Shown here: positions 8,307-16,291 of the stretch, in pieces
Layout: each line of letters opens with the position of its first letter
Numbering within the stretch: position 1 is the first letter of the stretch
DNA from: Candidatus Eisenbacteria bacterium
Lineage (GTDB): Bacteria > Desulfobacterota > Binatia > DP-6
Reading direction: 5' to 3'
DNA length: 55,468 bases
Assembly (NCBI GenBank): GCA_035577985.1
Contig: DATJZY010000010.1
Location: 1-55,468 of the forward strand
Position numbers and translations under genes: made by a program
Notes under the pieces: model-generated
What the model saw: the letters and a program-made list of their open reading frames with translations, nothing else
Databases searched by the model: none
Told to the model about the DNA's origin: nothing

Positions 8307-8340
8307 GCGCCTGGCACCTGCGTTGCTCATGGCCAGGCGC
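8307..8340. promoter_or_regulatory. 9-bp inverted repeat upstream of secreted protease gene
   Basis: GCGCCTGGC (8307-8315) and GCCAGGCGC (8332-8340) form a perfect 9-bp inverted repeat around a 16-nt loop, 30 nt before the protease start. It could terminate the upstream kinase-PrpD transcript or act as an operator or 5'-UTR hairpin. There is no U-tract, so the role is undecided. Confidence 0.4.
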
Positions 8341-8369
8341 GCATCGCGCACATGGGAACGGAGGAAGAC

Positions 8370-10187
8370 GTGGGGAGAGGGATCGGGCTGGCCGTCGTCG
8401 CGTTCGTCGCTCTGGGCATCGCCGCCCCGGCGGGCCACGCGACCACCTTCGTCGCCATGAGCGAGCGCACGCTCGCCCGCGCCGCCGATGCGATCGTGGT
8501 CGGCAGGATCACGCACGTCGAGACCGTCGGGGGGCGCGACGGCGCGATCGACACGCTGGTCACGGTCCACGTCGAGTCGAGCCCCAAGGGCGCCATCGAC
8601 GGCGAGATCGTGCTGAAGCAGCCCGGCGGCGAGCTCGCCGAGCGCGGGCTCGTGATCCCCGGATCGCCCGTCTTCACTGTCGGCGAGCGCGATCTCCTGT
8701 TCCTGTCGGCCGGGCACGACGGCACGGCGCGGACGACCGCGCTGGGGCTCGGGCAGTTCCATCTTGCGCCCGGCGCGGGCGGCGACGACGTCGCCGAACG
8801 CTCGGTCGCGGAACCGGTCATCGGCGGCAGCCCGGTCCGGCGTCTGAAGCTGCGCCGGCTCATGCGCACCATCGCGAAGGCGATCGCGTCTGGCGGGAGC
8901 GCCGGGGCGCCGCTCGTGCGGATCCCCGCCGAGGTGACGGCACCAGGGCTCGAACGTCTCTCCCCCACGGTCGAGCGGTACACGTTCATGGACAACCCGA
9001 GCGCGCGCTGGCACGAAGCCGACCTCGGGGAGCCGGTCGTCTACGGCGTCGACGCGGCGGGCGATCCGGCGCTCGGGCAGGAAGCGTCGTTCGCGGCGCT
9101 GGACGCGGCCTTCGCCGCGTGGACGAACGTCTCGGGCGCGAGCATCGTGCTCCAGCGCGGCGGCTCCGCGCAGCTGGCGCCGCTCCTGTGCGACGGCGCC
9201 TCGCAGATCCTCTTCGGCGACCCCTTCGACGAGATGCCGAAGCCGCAGAATTGCAGCGGCGTGCTCGCCCTCGGGGGCTACTGCACGAAGGGGCGTGGGA
9301 CGACCGAGACGGACATCGTGAACGGCGTGCGCTTCCGGCGGATCGCCGAGGGCAACATCACGTTCAACGCCGGGTTCGGACCGTGCGGCTTCTGGACTCA
9401 GACGAACCTCGCCGAGGTCGCGACGCACGAGATCGGTCACACGATCGGGCTCGGGCATTCCTCGGAGCGCGACGACGAGCCGTCCCCGGCCCTGAAGGAC
9501 GCCACCATGTACTACCGCGCGCACTTCGACGGCCGCGGCGCAGGCGTGCGGCCCGACGACGTCGCCGCCCTGCGGTTCCTGTATCCAGACCCCTCGAACC
9601 CCGTGGGCTCCGAGGACGCGGACGGCGACGGCATCGCCGACGACAAGGACAACTGTCCCGGCGACGACCCGGCCATGGGGCTCGCGAACACCGCACAGAC
9701 CGACACCGACGGCGACGGCGAAGGGGATCTCTGCGATCCATGTCCGCTCGTGCCGATGACCGGCGGCCAGCAGAATTGCCAGCCGATCCAGGACAGCGAG
9801 GCGCGCGTCCTGGACGGCACGGGGCGCGGTGCGCTCGTGTGGCGCGGCGCGATCGGGCTGCCGGACGGCGTCGACGTCGAGACGGCGCGGGTCGTGCTCA
9901 CGAGCGGTGGCGGCGTCCTCGTCGACACGGCCAACCCGGCGAGCACGCTCCGTCGCGTCGGCGGCAGGTTGCGGGGGCGGCTCCTGTACCGGAGCACGTC
10001 GGCGCGGATCGTCCTGCGACGCGGGCGGCACGGTGCATACTCGGTGCGGGTCGTCGCCCGCAACGTCGCGCTCGGCTCGGACGCCATGCCGGTCGTGAGC
10101 GCGAGCCTGCAGGTGGGCGCCCAGACGTTCACGACCTCGCTCTCGTGCCCGCCGCGCGGGCGTCGCCGCTTCACCTGCCGCGGGTGA
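8370..10187 (+). CDS. secreted matrixin-like zinc metalloprotease with calcium-binding repeats
   Basis: A 605-residue exported protein. The signal peptide covers about the first 24 residues, ending in a Gly-His-Ala site. The metal-binding motif HEIGHTIGLGH (HExxHxxGxxH) is at about 353-363, followed by an S-S-E and the M-Y-Y Met-turn-like segment, as in matrixins. Residues about 416-455 carry Asp-rich DxDGDGIxDDxDNCP repeats of the thrombospondin type 3 kind, which bind calcium. The remainder is beta-rich. The GTG at 8370 is preferred because a perfect GGAGGA lies 4 nt upstream; the ATG at 8352 lacks a ribosome site and would add six residues. The N-terminal 200 residues are not recognised. 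Confidence 0.8.
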   Translation: MGRGIGLAVVAFVALGIAAPAGHATTFVAMSERTLARAADAIVVGRITHVETVGGRDGAIDTLVTVHVESSPKGAIDGEIVLKQPGGELAERGLVIPGSPVFTVGERDLLFLSAGHDGTARTTALGLGQFHLAPGAGGDDVAERSVAEPVIGGSPVRRLKLRRLMRTIAKAIASGGSAGAPLVRIPAEVTAPGLERLSPTVERYTFMDNPSARWHEADLGEPVVYGVDAAGDPALGQEASFAALDAAFAAWTNVSGASIVLQRGGSAQLAPLLCDGASQILFGDPFDEMPKPQNCSGVLALGGYCTKGRGTTETDIVNGVRFRRIAEGNITFNAGFGPCGFWTQTNLAEVATHEIGHTIGLGHSSERDDEPSPALKDATMYYRAHFDGRGAGVRPDDVAALRFLYPDPSNPVGSEDADGDGIADDKDNCPGDDPAMGLANTAQTDTDGDGEGDLCDPCPLVPMTGGQQNCQPIQDSEARVLDGTGRGALVWRGAIGLPDGVDVETARVVLTSGGGVLVDTANPASTLRRVGGRLRGRLLYRSTSARIVLRRGRHGAYSVRVVARNVALGSDAMPVVSASLQVGAQTFTTSLSCPPRGRRRFTCRG

Positions 10188-10206
10188 GACGCTAGAAGAG
10201 GCCGCC

Positions 10207-10926
10207 ATGAGCGGGCCCCGCGACGGGTTCTCTGCGGGGCGGCGCGCGGCGGCGTGGGGCGTGCACCTGCTCACGGCGTCGAGCGCGCCGGCGGGACTGC
10301 TGGCCATCCTCGCGACGCTGCACGGCGACGCGCGCACGGCCTTCCTCTGGATGTCCTACACGGTCGCGATCGACGCGATCGACGGGACGCTCGCCCGCGC
10401 CGTCCGCGTGAAGGAGGTGCTGCCGTTCGTCGACGGGAGCCGCCTCGACGACATCGTCGACTACTTCACGTACGTGGCGGTCCCCGCGTTCTTCATCGTC
10501 CACATGGGGCTCCTGCCGGGCGCGGTCGCGGTTCCCGTCGCGTCGCTCGTGCTGCTCGCGAGCGGCTACGGCTTCAGCCAGGTCGCCGCCAAGACCGCCG
10601 ACCACTTCTTCACGGGGTTCCCGTCGTACTGGAACGTGGTCGCGTTCTACCTCTACGTGCTCGGGTGGCCGCCGGCGTTGAACGCCGCCGTCGTCACGAC
10701 GCTCGCCGTCCTCGTGTTCGTGCCGCTGCGTTATCTCTATCCGTCACGCATGACGGAGCTGCGCGCGCCGACCATCGGCCTGGGCCTCGTGTGGGGCGCG
10801 GCGATCCTCTGGGCGCTCGCCAACTTCGACTCGGCACCGCGCGGCGTGCTCACCTGGTCGCTCCTCTACCCGGCGTACTACTTCGGGCTGTCGCTGTACT
10901 TCCAGGTCCGTCGCGCAGCGGACTAG
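10207..10926 (+). CDS. pcs: phosphatidylcholine synthase (CDP-diacylglycerol-choline O-phosphatidyltransferase)
   Basis: Makes phosphatidylcholine in one step from CDP-diacylglycerol and choline in the inner membrane. The 239-residue length and multiple hydrophobic helices fit the family. The CDP-alcohol phosphotransferase motif reads D-x2-D-G-x2-A-R (Asp56, Asp59) with a downstream L-D-D-I-V-D-Y-x-T-Y-V (ending near residue 90). The DYFTYVAVPAFFI and FPSYWNVVAFYLY segments are typical of Pcs rather than PgsA or PssA. It is 19 bp downstream of the protease gene and converges on the DUF1302 gene with only 10 bp between stops. Confidence 0.88.
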   Translation: MSGPRDGFSAGRRAAAWGVHLLTASSAPAGLLAILATLHGDARTAFLWMSYTVAIDAIDGTLARAVRVKEVLPFVDGSRLDDIVDYFTYVAVPAFFIVHMGLLPGAVAVPVASLVLLASGYGFSQVAAKTADHFFTGFPSYWNVVAFYLYVLGWPPALNAAVVTTLAVLVFVPLRYLYPSRMTELRAPTIGLGLVWGAAILWALANFDSAPRGVLTWSLLYPAYYFGLSLYFQVRRAAD

Positions 10927-10936
10927 CGACGCAGGC

Positions 10937-12850
10937 TTAGTTGAGCTGCAGCGTCATCCGCAGCTGGAGCATGTCGTGAGCGCTGAACGTGCCGATGCCC
11001 GCTTTGCGCCCCGTCGTCTGGATGGCGATGTAGTTCGCGCCGAGCAGCACGTTGTCGGTCAGGCGGTAGCTGAGCGACGGGTTCACGGCGAACATGCCGC
11101 TGATGTCCGCGATGAAGGTGAGGCTAGGCTCGAGCTTGCCGTGCATGTAGTCCGTGCGGACCGTCGCCTGCAGGAACCCTTCGTACTGGTACGCATCCTC
11201 GTAGTCGTGGGGGTCGATCCCGACGCACAGCGTGGGAATGGAGCAGTTCCACCCCTTGTGCGGGATGATGCGCGTGTTGGGGTGCCCGGGTTTGGTGTTC
11301 GGGTAGCGGAAGTCCTTCCCGCCCTTCTCGCTCAGGTTGAACTGGCTGTTGTACGACGCGACCAGGATGAAGCTGTTCGACGGGTTGAGCGGACGGAAGA
11401 AGAAGTTCCGATCGTAGCCGAGGACCCACCGGAGGTAGTTGGCCATCGCGACGGAGTTCGAGTAGCTCTTGTTGTCGCCGATCGCTCGGCGCAGCGCGGG
11501 GGGAATCTGCACGCGCGGATTCAGGTTCTGCGTCGGGATGAACGATGCCTCGTTGTTGAAGTACTCGATCTCGGTCTTCAAGATGCCGTTCACCGGCTGG
11601 CTGAACCACGTCGCGGAGATGCCGACGACGTTCTCGAGGCGCCGGTCGAGGAGGTTGACGACGGGTGCCTTGTTGCCGCACCGGCGCCCGGCGGGCGTGA
11701 GGCCGTTCCTGCAGATGGGGGTGCGGAAACCGCGGTTGTCGACTTGCGTCGTCTGCGGCGGATCTTTGGTCGTGAGACCGATGCCCGACTGGTTCAGGAT
11801 CAACGGCGCCGGCGCCTGGTTGAAGGTGCGGAAGAACCAGCCCTGCACCGTATAGTCGCGCATGAAGACACCGGCGAGGCGTGCGCCCCAGCGGGTGTTC
11901 GACCAGTCGTTCTTCGGGAGCTTGTCGACGATGACCGTCTGCAGCGTGGAAGACTGGCCTTGTGCGATGATGTTCAACTGCGGGTCGGACTGGTCGGGGT
12001 TGAACGGGCTGATGCCGGCCGTGATCGGGTTGATCGGGACGGTCGTGTCGATCGGGCCCGGGACCATGTACATGTCGAGGAAGAGGCTCGAGATGTCCTT
12101 CCAGTTGTCGAGGAGCTTGATGGTCGAGCGCAGCGTCCAGAGGGGGATGCGCGCCTCGTCCACGTCTTGGAACAGCCCTGGCGCACCGAGCGTCAGGTCG
12201 AACGGGTTCGAGATGTCGAGGAGCGCGATCGTGTCGGACTCGCCCCATGAGATCGCCTGCCGGCCGACGCGGACGAAGAGCGGACCGTGGGTGTAGTCGA
12301 GGTAGAGCTCGTTGATGCGGTTGCGGCTCGCGTAGATCTTCCGCGGATTCTTGTTCTCGTCCTTGAAGAACTTCGATTGCAGCGCGGGATCGTCGGTTTG
12401 CGAGAAGCGCGCCAGGTACTGGCGCCGGTGCTCGTCCCAGGGTCCGTTCAGATAGTCGTACAGGCCGTCGTAGAAGCCCCACCACGCGAAGCGGAACTTG
12501 AAGTCGTCGGCGCCCGCCCAGCCCATGAAGTCCGTGAGGTTGGCGTCGAACTCGGGGTTGTAGAAGTTGCGCTCCTGTCCGAGGTCGCCGGCGTCGTAAT
12601 TGGGCGGGCACGTCGTGTAGAGCTGGGCGTAGGCCTGCTGCTTGGCGGCGCCGGTCAGCGCGTTCACGCGCGCGAGATCGGCCTGGGTCGGACAGCCCTT
12701 CGTGTCCGACGATTGGGTCAGGATGCCGAGCTGTGCGTATCCTCGCAAACGGACATCGAAACGTCGCGCACTATCTAGATAAAGCCCCCAGGAAGACGGT
12801 GCGCACACCAGAACGGCCAACACCCCCAGCCAGCCAGCCCGATTCCGCAT
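10937..12850 (-). CDS. DUF1302 family outer-membrane protein
   Basis: A 637-residue exported protein with a signal peptide of about 22 residues ending near S-S-W-G. The mature part has alternating polar/hydrophobic strands rich in Tyr, Phe, Trp, Asn and Gly, and ends in L-R-M-T-L-Q-L-N. This is a beta-barrel type of C-terminus, though with Asn rather than the usual terminal Phe. The segments G-R-Q-A-I-S-W-G-E-S-D and F-D-L-T near residues 200-225 are typical of DUF1302 proteins, found next to steroid, phenol or fatty-acid degradation genes and presumed to admit hydrophobic compounds. It lies 52 bp downstream of a TetR gene on the same strand, probably its operon partner. Substrate unknown. 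Confidence 0.82.
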   Translation of the reverse strand: MRNRAGWLGVLAVLVCAPSSWGLYLDSARRFDVRLRGYAQLGILTQSSDTKGCPTQADLARVNALTGAAKQQAYAQLYTTCPPNYDAGDLGQERNFYNPEFDANLTDFMGWAGADDFKFRFAWWGFYDGLYDYLNGPWDEHRRQYLARFSQTDDPALQSKFFKDENKNPRKIYASRNRINELYLDYTHGPLFVRVGRQAISWGESDTIALLDISNPFDLTLGAPGLFQDVDEARIPLWTLRSTIKLLDNWKDISSLFLDMYMVPGPIDTTVPINPITAGISPFNPDQSDPQLNIIAQGQSSTLQTVIVDKLPKNDWSNTRWGARLAGVFMRDYTVQGWFFRTFNQAPAPLILNQSGIGLTTKDPPQTTQVDNRGFRTPICRNGLTPAGRRCGNKAPVVNLLDRRLENVVGISATWFSQPVNGILKTEIEYFNNEASFIPTQNLNPRVQIPPALRRAIGDNKSYSNSVAMANYLRWVLGYDRNFFFRPLNPSNSFILVASYNSQFNLSEKGGKDFRYPNTKPGHPNTRIIPHKGWNCSIPTLCVGIDPHDYEDAYQYEGFLQATVRTDYMHGKLEPSLTFIADISGMFAVNPSLSYRLTDNVLLGANYIAIQTTGRKAGIGTFSAHDMLQLRMTLQLN

Positions 12851-12902
12851 TGGGCGCGCCTATCGGAGATTCCCCAGCGGAAGTCAAGGCCGATGCGCTG
12901 TG

Positions 12903-13481
12903 TCAACGGCGCAGCGTGTCGACCAGCGTCGCCTTCAAGTGGTCGAGTTCGGCGGGAAAACGCTCCGGCGCCGCCCGGCCGAGGAAGCCCTGGACCAGGA
13001 GCCCGTGCAGCGCGCTGATGATGAGGCCCGCGTCGAGCTCGGGCTTCACGTTCGGCCGCAGGACCCCCTTCTGCCGGCCGCTGTCGATGACGTCGGCGAG
13101 CAGGTTGCGGTACATCCGCTGCAGCTCGGTCATGTGTGCCACGAGGTCGTCGGGGTGCTTCTCCTCCCGCAGCACGAGGCCGAGGAAGAACTTCACCGAG
13201 TAGATGTTCTTCGAGACGAACTCGTAGTACTCGTCGATCAGCCGCTTGATCTGGTCGACCTCGGTGAGCCCTTCGAGGTCGTCGACGACGTTGATGATGT
13301 AGGGCTCGAACGTGCGCTGGACGGCGGTGCGGAAGAGGCTCTCCTTGTTCTCGAAGTGCCAGAAGATGAGGGCTTTCGAGACGGTCGCCTCCTTCGCGAC
13401 CTGCGAGAGCGAGGTGTTGCTGTAGCCCTGGGTCGAGAAGAGCCGCATGGCGGTCTCGATGATCTTTTCGCGAGCGTCCAT
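12903..13481 (-). CDS. TetR/AcrR family transcriptional regulator
   Basis: A 192-residue regulator. The helix-turn-helix is in the first 50 residues (REKIIETAMRLFSTQGY, then S-L-S-Q-V-A-K-E-A-T-V-S-K-A-L-I-F-W-H-F-x-N-K-E-S-L-F), with a helical ligand-binding C-terminal half. The ATG at 13481 is chosen because the family usually starts just before this helix; an in-frame codon at 13580 would add an unconserved tail. It is transcribed before the DUF1302 gene, so it likely controls uptake of a hydrophobic ligand and itself. The 119-bp divergent region 13482-13600 contains an imperfect dyad, CATCC-N4-GGATG with outer TGCTG/CAGCA, that could be its operator. Confidence 0.88.
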   Translation of the reverse strand: MDAREKIIETAMRLFSTQGYSNTSLSQVAKEATVSKALIFWHFENKESLFRTAVQRTFEPYIINVVDDLEGLTEVDQIKRLIDEYYEFVSKNIYSVKFFLGLVLREEKHPDDLVAHMTELQRMYRNLLADVIDSGRQKGVLRPNVKPELDAGLIISALHGLLVQGFLGRAAPERFPAELDHLKATLVDTLRR

Positions 13482-13600
13482 CGCAGCGTCCGTCGTCCTT
13501 CGTGACCGAGCCGGACCCGTGCTGTCAACATCCCCACGGATGCCAGCAATTTCGCTGCATTGACCCCTCGGAGCGTGCATGGGACACTTCTCTGCTCCGG

Positions 13601-13819
13601 ATGCTCAAGCACACCGTCCGCGCCGGCCGCGTCGTGGTGGGGCTCGTCCTGCTGATCGTCGGCTGCATCCTCTCCCTCCCGCTGGTACCGGGTCCGGGGC
13701 TGCTGCTGGTCGTGGTGGCCCTGTCGGTGCTGAGCCACGAGTTCGAGTGGGCGCGGCGCCTGCGCAACTGGGCGCATGCGGAGTACGAACGCCTGTCCAG
13801 GAGACGTCATGCCGGATGA
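13601..13819 (+). CDS. small PGPGW-type transmembrane protein
   Basis: A 72-residue membrane protein with two hydrophobic segments separated by L-P-L-V-P-G-P-G, the hallmark of the PGPGW (PF09656) putative transmembrane family, then a basic C-terminal tail. The function of the family is unknown. The ATG at 13601 begins directly at the first helix; an in-frame ATG at 13502 would add 33 unconserved residues. A 6-bp dyad (CGGAGC...GCTCCG) immediately precedes the start. It overlaps the next small gene by 11 bp, so the two are co-translated. Confidence 0.7.
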   Translation: MLKHTVRAGRVVVGLVLLIVGCILSLPLVPGPGLLLVVVALSVLSHEFEWARRLRNWAHAEYERLSRRRHAG

Positions 13820-14126
13820 GAAGGACCGCCTAGGAGACCAGCTGCACCAGCGGGAGAAGGCGGAGGAGGACCGCTACTTCTCCGAGCTCTCGAAGAAGCA
13901 GCTCGAAAAGCTCCGCGAACGGCACGCCAAGGCCGCCGCGGAGGGCTTTGCCCGCTGCCCGCGATGCGGCGAGAAGATGAGCGTCGTCCAGCGCGCGGAC
14001 GTCGCCGTCGAGACCTGCCCGAGCGAGCACGGGGTGTGGCTCGATCGCAAGGAGATCGAGGACATCACGAAGCGCGAGGGGAGCAACCACTGGGTCGCTC
14101 GGTTGCTTCTCGGCAAGAAGGCCTGA
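13809..14126 (+). CDS. zinc-ribbon (zf-TFIIB type) small protein
   Basis: A 105-residue protein. Residues 1-55 are charged and helical, and the C-terminal half is a zinc ribbon: C-P-R-C near residue 57, then C-P-x-x-H-G-V-W-L-D-R-K-E-I-E near residues 79-90. The CPxC...CxxxxGxWLDxxEL arrangement is the zf-TFIIB (PF13453) domain, common in small bacterial proteins of unknown role. Here the second ligand pair is Cys and His. The start has a good AGGAG at 13799-13803. It overlaps the PGPGW gene and is followed 15 bp later by riboflavin synthase. Confidence 0.8.
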   Translation: MPDEKDRLGDQLHQREKAEEDRYFSELSKKQLEKLRERHAKAAAEGFARCPRCGEKMSVVQRADVAVETCPSEHGVWLDRKEIEDITKREGSNHWVARLLLGKKA

Positions 14127-14141
14127 GGAGGCTGCCGCCGC

Positions 14142-14771
14142 GTGTTCACCGGCATCATCGAGGCGACCGCGCGCGTCCTGCGCGTCGAGCCCAAGGGTGG
14201 CGGCACGCGGGTGACGCTCGAGGCGGCGGTGCCCCTGCCGCGGCTGGCGCTCGGAGAGAGCATCGCGATCGACGGCGCCTGTCTCACGGTGACGTCGTTC
14301 CGGGGCCGGCGCTTCACGGTCGAGGTCTCGCCCGAGACCCTCCGGCGAACGACCCTGGGTCGCGTGCGGACCGGGTCGCGGGTCAACCTCGAGCGGGCGC
14401 TCCGGCTCGGGGATCGGTTGGGCGGGCACGTCGTCCTGGGCCACGTCGACGGCGTCGGCAGGATCGAATCGATCACGCCCGATCGCGACTGGATGCTCTA
14501 TCGCTTCCGGGCCCCGAAGGACCTGGCGCCCTACCTCGTCGAGAAGGGCTCGGTCGCCGTCGACGGGGTCAGCCTGACGCTCTTCGCCTGCCGCGGAACG
14601 AGCTTCACCGTGGCTCTCATCCCCCACACGCTTCGCAACACCACGCTCGGAACCCGGCGGCCGGGCGACGCCGTGAACCTGGAAGCGGACATCCTCTTGA
14701 AGCAGATCGCCGCGATGCTGCGCTCACGCGGCTCCGGTGGCGCCCGGCGCCGCGCCCGCAAGGTAGGGTAG
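14142..14771 (+). CDS. ribE: riboflavin synthase, alpha subunit
   Basis: Dismutates two 6,7-dimethyl-8-ribityllumazines to riboflavin, the last step of riboflavin synthesis. The 209 residues carry two tandem lumazine-binding barrels, beginning with the signature M-F-T-G-I-I-E at the N-terminus; both halves keep the L-x-x-G-x-x-V-x-x-D-G-x-x-L-T pattern (S-I-A-I-D-G-A-C-L-T and S-V-A-V-D-G-V-S-L-T). The start is GTG (14142), fixed by the invariant N-terminus. No FMN riboswitch can fit in the 15-bp gap upstream. Its 3' end overlaps the convergent ABC1 kinase gene by 48 bp. Confidence 0.95.
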   Translation: MFTGIIEATARVLRVEPKGGGTRVTLEAAVPLPRLALGESIAIDGACLTVTSFRGRRFTVEVSPETLRRTTLGRVRTGSRVNLERALRLGDRLGGHVVLGHVDGVGRIESITPDRDWMLYRFRAPKDLAPYLVEKGSVAVDGVSLTLFACRGTSFTVALIPHTLRNTTLGTRRPGDAVNLEADILLKQIAAMLRSRGSGGARRRARKVG

Positions 14772-16028
14772 GAGCAGCGCCGCCGGGTCGACCTCGGAGC
14801 CGAGCTGCTTCCCGATGCCGGAGAGCAGGCCCATCACGCGGCTCACGAGCAGGATGTCGCCCGGTACCTGGACGAGCGGATTGCTGCGCATGGCGCGCGG
14901 CAGCTCGTCGTTGAACTTGGCCATCATGTCGGCGTCCGCGTAGGCCCGGCCGGTGCGGAGGGCGAAGCCGATGAACGCCTCGCCCAGCATCGCGAGGCTC
15001 TCGTCCGAGTCCTTCTTCGTCCGGAAGCCGAGCGCCCGGAACCCGGCGGCGACGTCGCTCGGATTGCCTCCCATGATGGCGAGCGTCAGGCGCGCCATCG
15101 CGCTGCGGAAGTCGGCGGGCAGGGCCTTCGCGAGCCCGAAGTCGAGCAGCACGATGCGGGGACCTGGCTGGATCAGGATGTTGCCGGGATGGGGATCCCC
15201 GTGGAAGAAGCCGTGCACGAGGATCATCTCGGTGAAGATCTCCGAGAGGCGGCGTGCGACATCCTTCGGATCGACGCCGATGCGGGCCATGCCGGCGAGA
15301 TCGGTGCACCGCACGCCCGGCGCGAACTCCGACACGAGCACACGGCCCGAGCTCCACTCGCGGACGACGGGCGGTACGAAGACGTCGGCACGGTCCTGCA
15401 GACAGACGGCCATGCGCTCGGCGTTGGTCGCCTCGTTGACGAAATCCAGCTCGAGGGGCACGAGCTTGGTCACCTCGTCGACCAGCACGCGGAAGTCGAA
15501 GTTGGGCTCCAGGCGCGCCAGCACGCCGACCAGGAAGGTGAAGTTCCGGATGTCGGTCGCGACCAGGCGCGCGATCTCGGGGTACTGGATCTTCACCGCG
15601 ACGTCGCGGCCGTCGCGCAGCCGCGCGCGGTGCACCTGCGCGAGGGATGCCGACGCGATGGGCCGCTCGTCGAACTCCGTGAAGACGCCGGCGATGGATT
15701 TCCCGAGCCCCTGCTCTAGGACCGGGCGCATCACGTCCATCGGGCGCGGCGGCACGCGGTCCTGGAGCAGCGAGAGCACCTCGACGTACTCGTCGGGGAG
15801 CACGTCGGCGCGCGAGCCGAGGAACTGGCACACCTTGATCGGGAGGCCCTCGAGCCGCGTCGCCATGCGATACGTGGCTTCGGCGCTGCGGCGATGCTGG
15901 CGGGTGAGCGACGGATCGCCGCCCCCGACGCCGAGCCGGCGCGCGAGCTGGATGCGCTTGTAGCCCGCGTAGATGCGCGCCACGAGCCACGCCTGCGCGA
16001 CGAAGCGCTCGGCCTGTCCGGTGATCAT
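14724..16028 (-). CDS. ABC1/UbiB (ADCK) family atypical kinase
   Basis: A 434-residue protein-kinase-like ATPase. UbiB/ADCK proteins support quinone or isoprenoid lipid metabolism. Visible motifs: K-V-C-Q (family K-x-G-Q) near residue 67, the Ala-rich loop A-S-A-S-L-A-Q-V-H, the V-K-I-Q-Y-P lysine, E-L-D-F-V-N-E-A-T-N, the catalytic H-G-D-P-H-P-G-N and L-D-F-G-L-A-K. The Gly of KxGQ is Cys here. No C-terminal membrane helix is obvious. The start is ATG 16028; a GTG five codons upstream (16043) is possible. The end of the gene overlaps ribE on the other strand. Confidence 0.88.
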   Translation of the reverse strand: MITGQAERFVAQAWLVARIYAGYKRIQLARRLGVGGGDPSLTRQHRRSAEATYRMATRLEGLPIKVCQFLGSRADVLPDEYVEVLSLLQDRVPPRPMDVMRPVLEQGLGKSIAGVFTEFDERPIASASLAQVHRARLRDGRDVAVKIQYPEIARLVATDIRNFTFLVGVLARLEPNFDFRVLVDEVTKLVPLELDFVNEATNAERMAVCLQDRADVFVPPVVREWSSGRVLVSEFAPGVRCTDLAGMARIGVDPKDVARRLSEIFTEMILVHGFFHGDPHPGNILIQPGPRIVLLDFGLAKALPADFRSAMARLTLAIMGGNPSDVAAGFRALGFRTKKDSDESLAMLGEAFIGFALRTGRAYADADMMAKFNDELPRAMRSNPLVQVPGDILLVSRVMGLLSGIGKQLGSEVDPAALLLPYLAGAAPGATGAA

Positions 16029-16109
16029 CGCGTCGATACTCACCGGCCGGCGGCCAAGACGCAATCGGTTTGCAATCCAGGTGGGCGAACGGCAATCTCC
16101 GCGTCCCGA

Positions 16110-16289
16110 ATGGCACGAGACGGGATCCAGCTGGGCGACCGCGTCGTGAATCTGCAGGTGCCGGGCATCTTCACCGTGATCGATCGCAAGGGCCCGCTGC
16201 TCGTGATCCAGACGGCCAAGGGCCTGCAGATGACGGTGCTCGAGCAGCAGGTCCGCCGCGTCGACGAGGCCGGCCCCGCCGAGAGCTGA
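16110..16289 (+). CDS. small hypothetical protein (59 aa)
   Basis: A short protein, unrecognised. It begins M-A-R-D-G-I-Q-L-G-D-R-V and has alternating hydrophobic strands (V-V-N-L-Q-V, F-T-V-I-D, L-L-V-I-Q-T, M-T-V-L), so a small beta-barrel of the SH3/KOW kind is plausible. It lies between two minus-strand genes, which leaves it as an orphan, and its stop is 2 bp from the hydrolase stop. The amphipathic strand pattern supports it being real, but a spurious ORF is possible. Confidence 0.5.
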   Translation: MARDGIQLGDRVVNLQVPGIFTVIDRKGPLLVIQTAKGLQMTVLEQQVRRVDEAGPAES

Positions 16290-16291
16290 GA

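Noticed and set aside
14127..14141. FMN riboswitch before riboflavin synthase
   Set aside because: Only 15 bp separate ribE from the upstream gene; there is no room for the RFN element.
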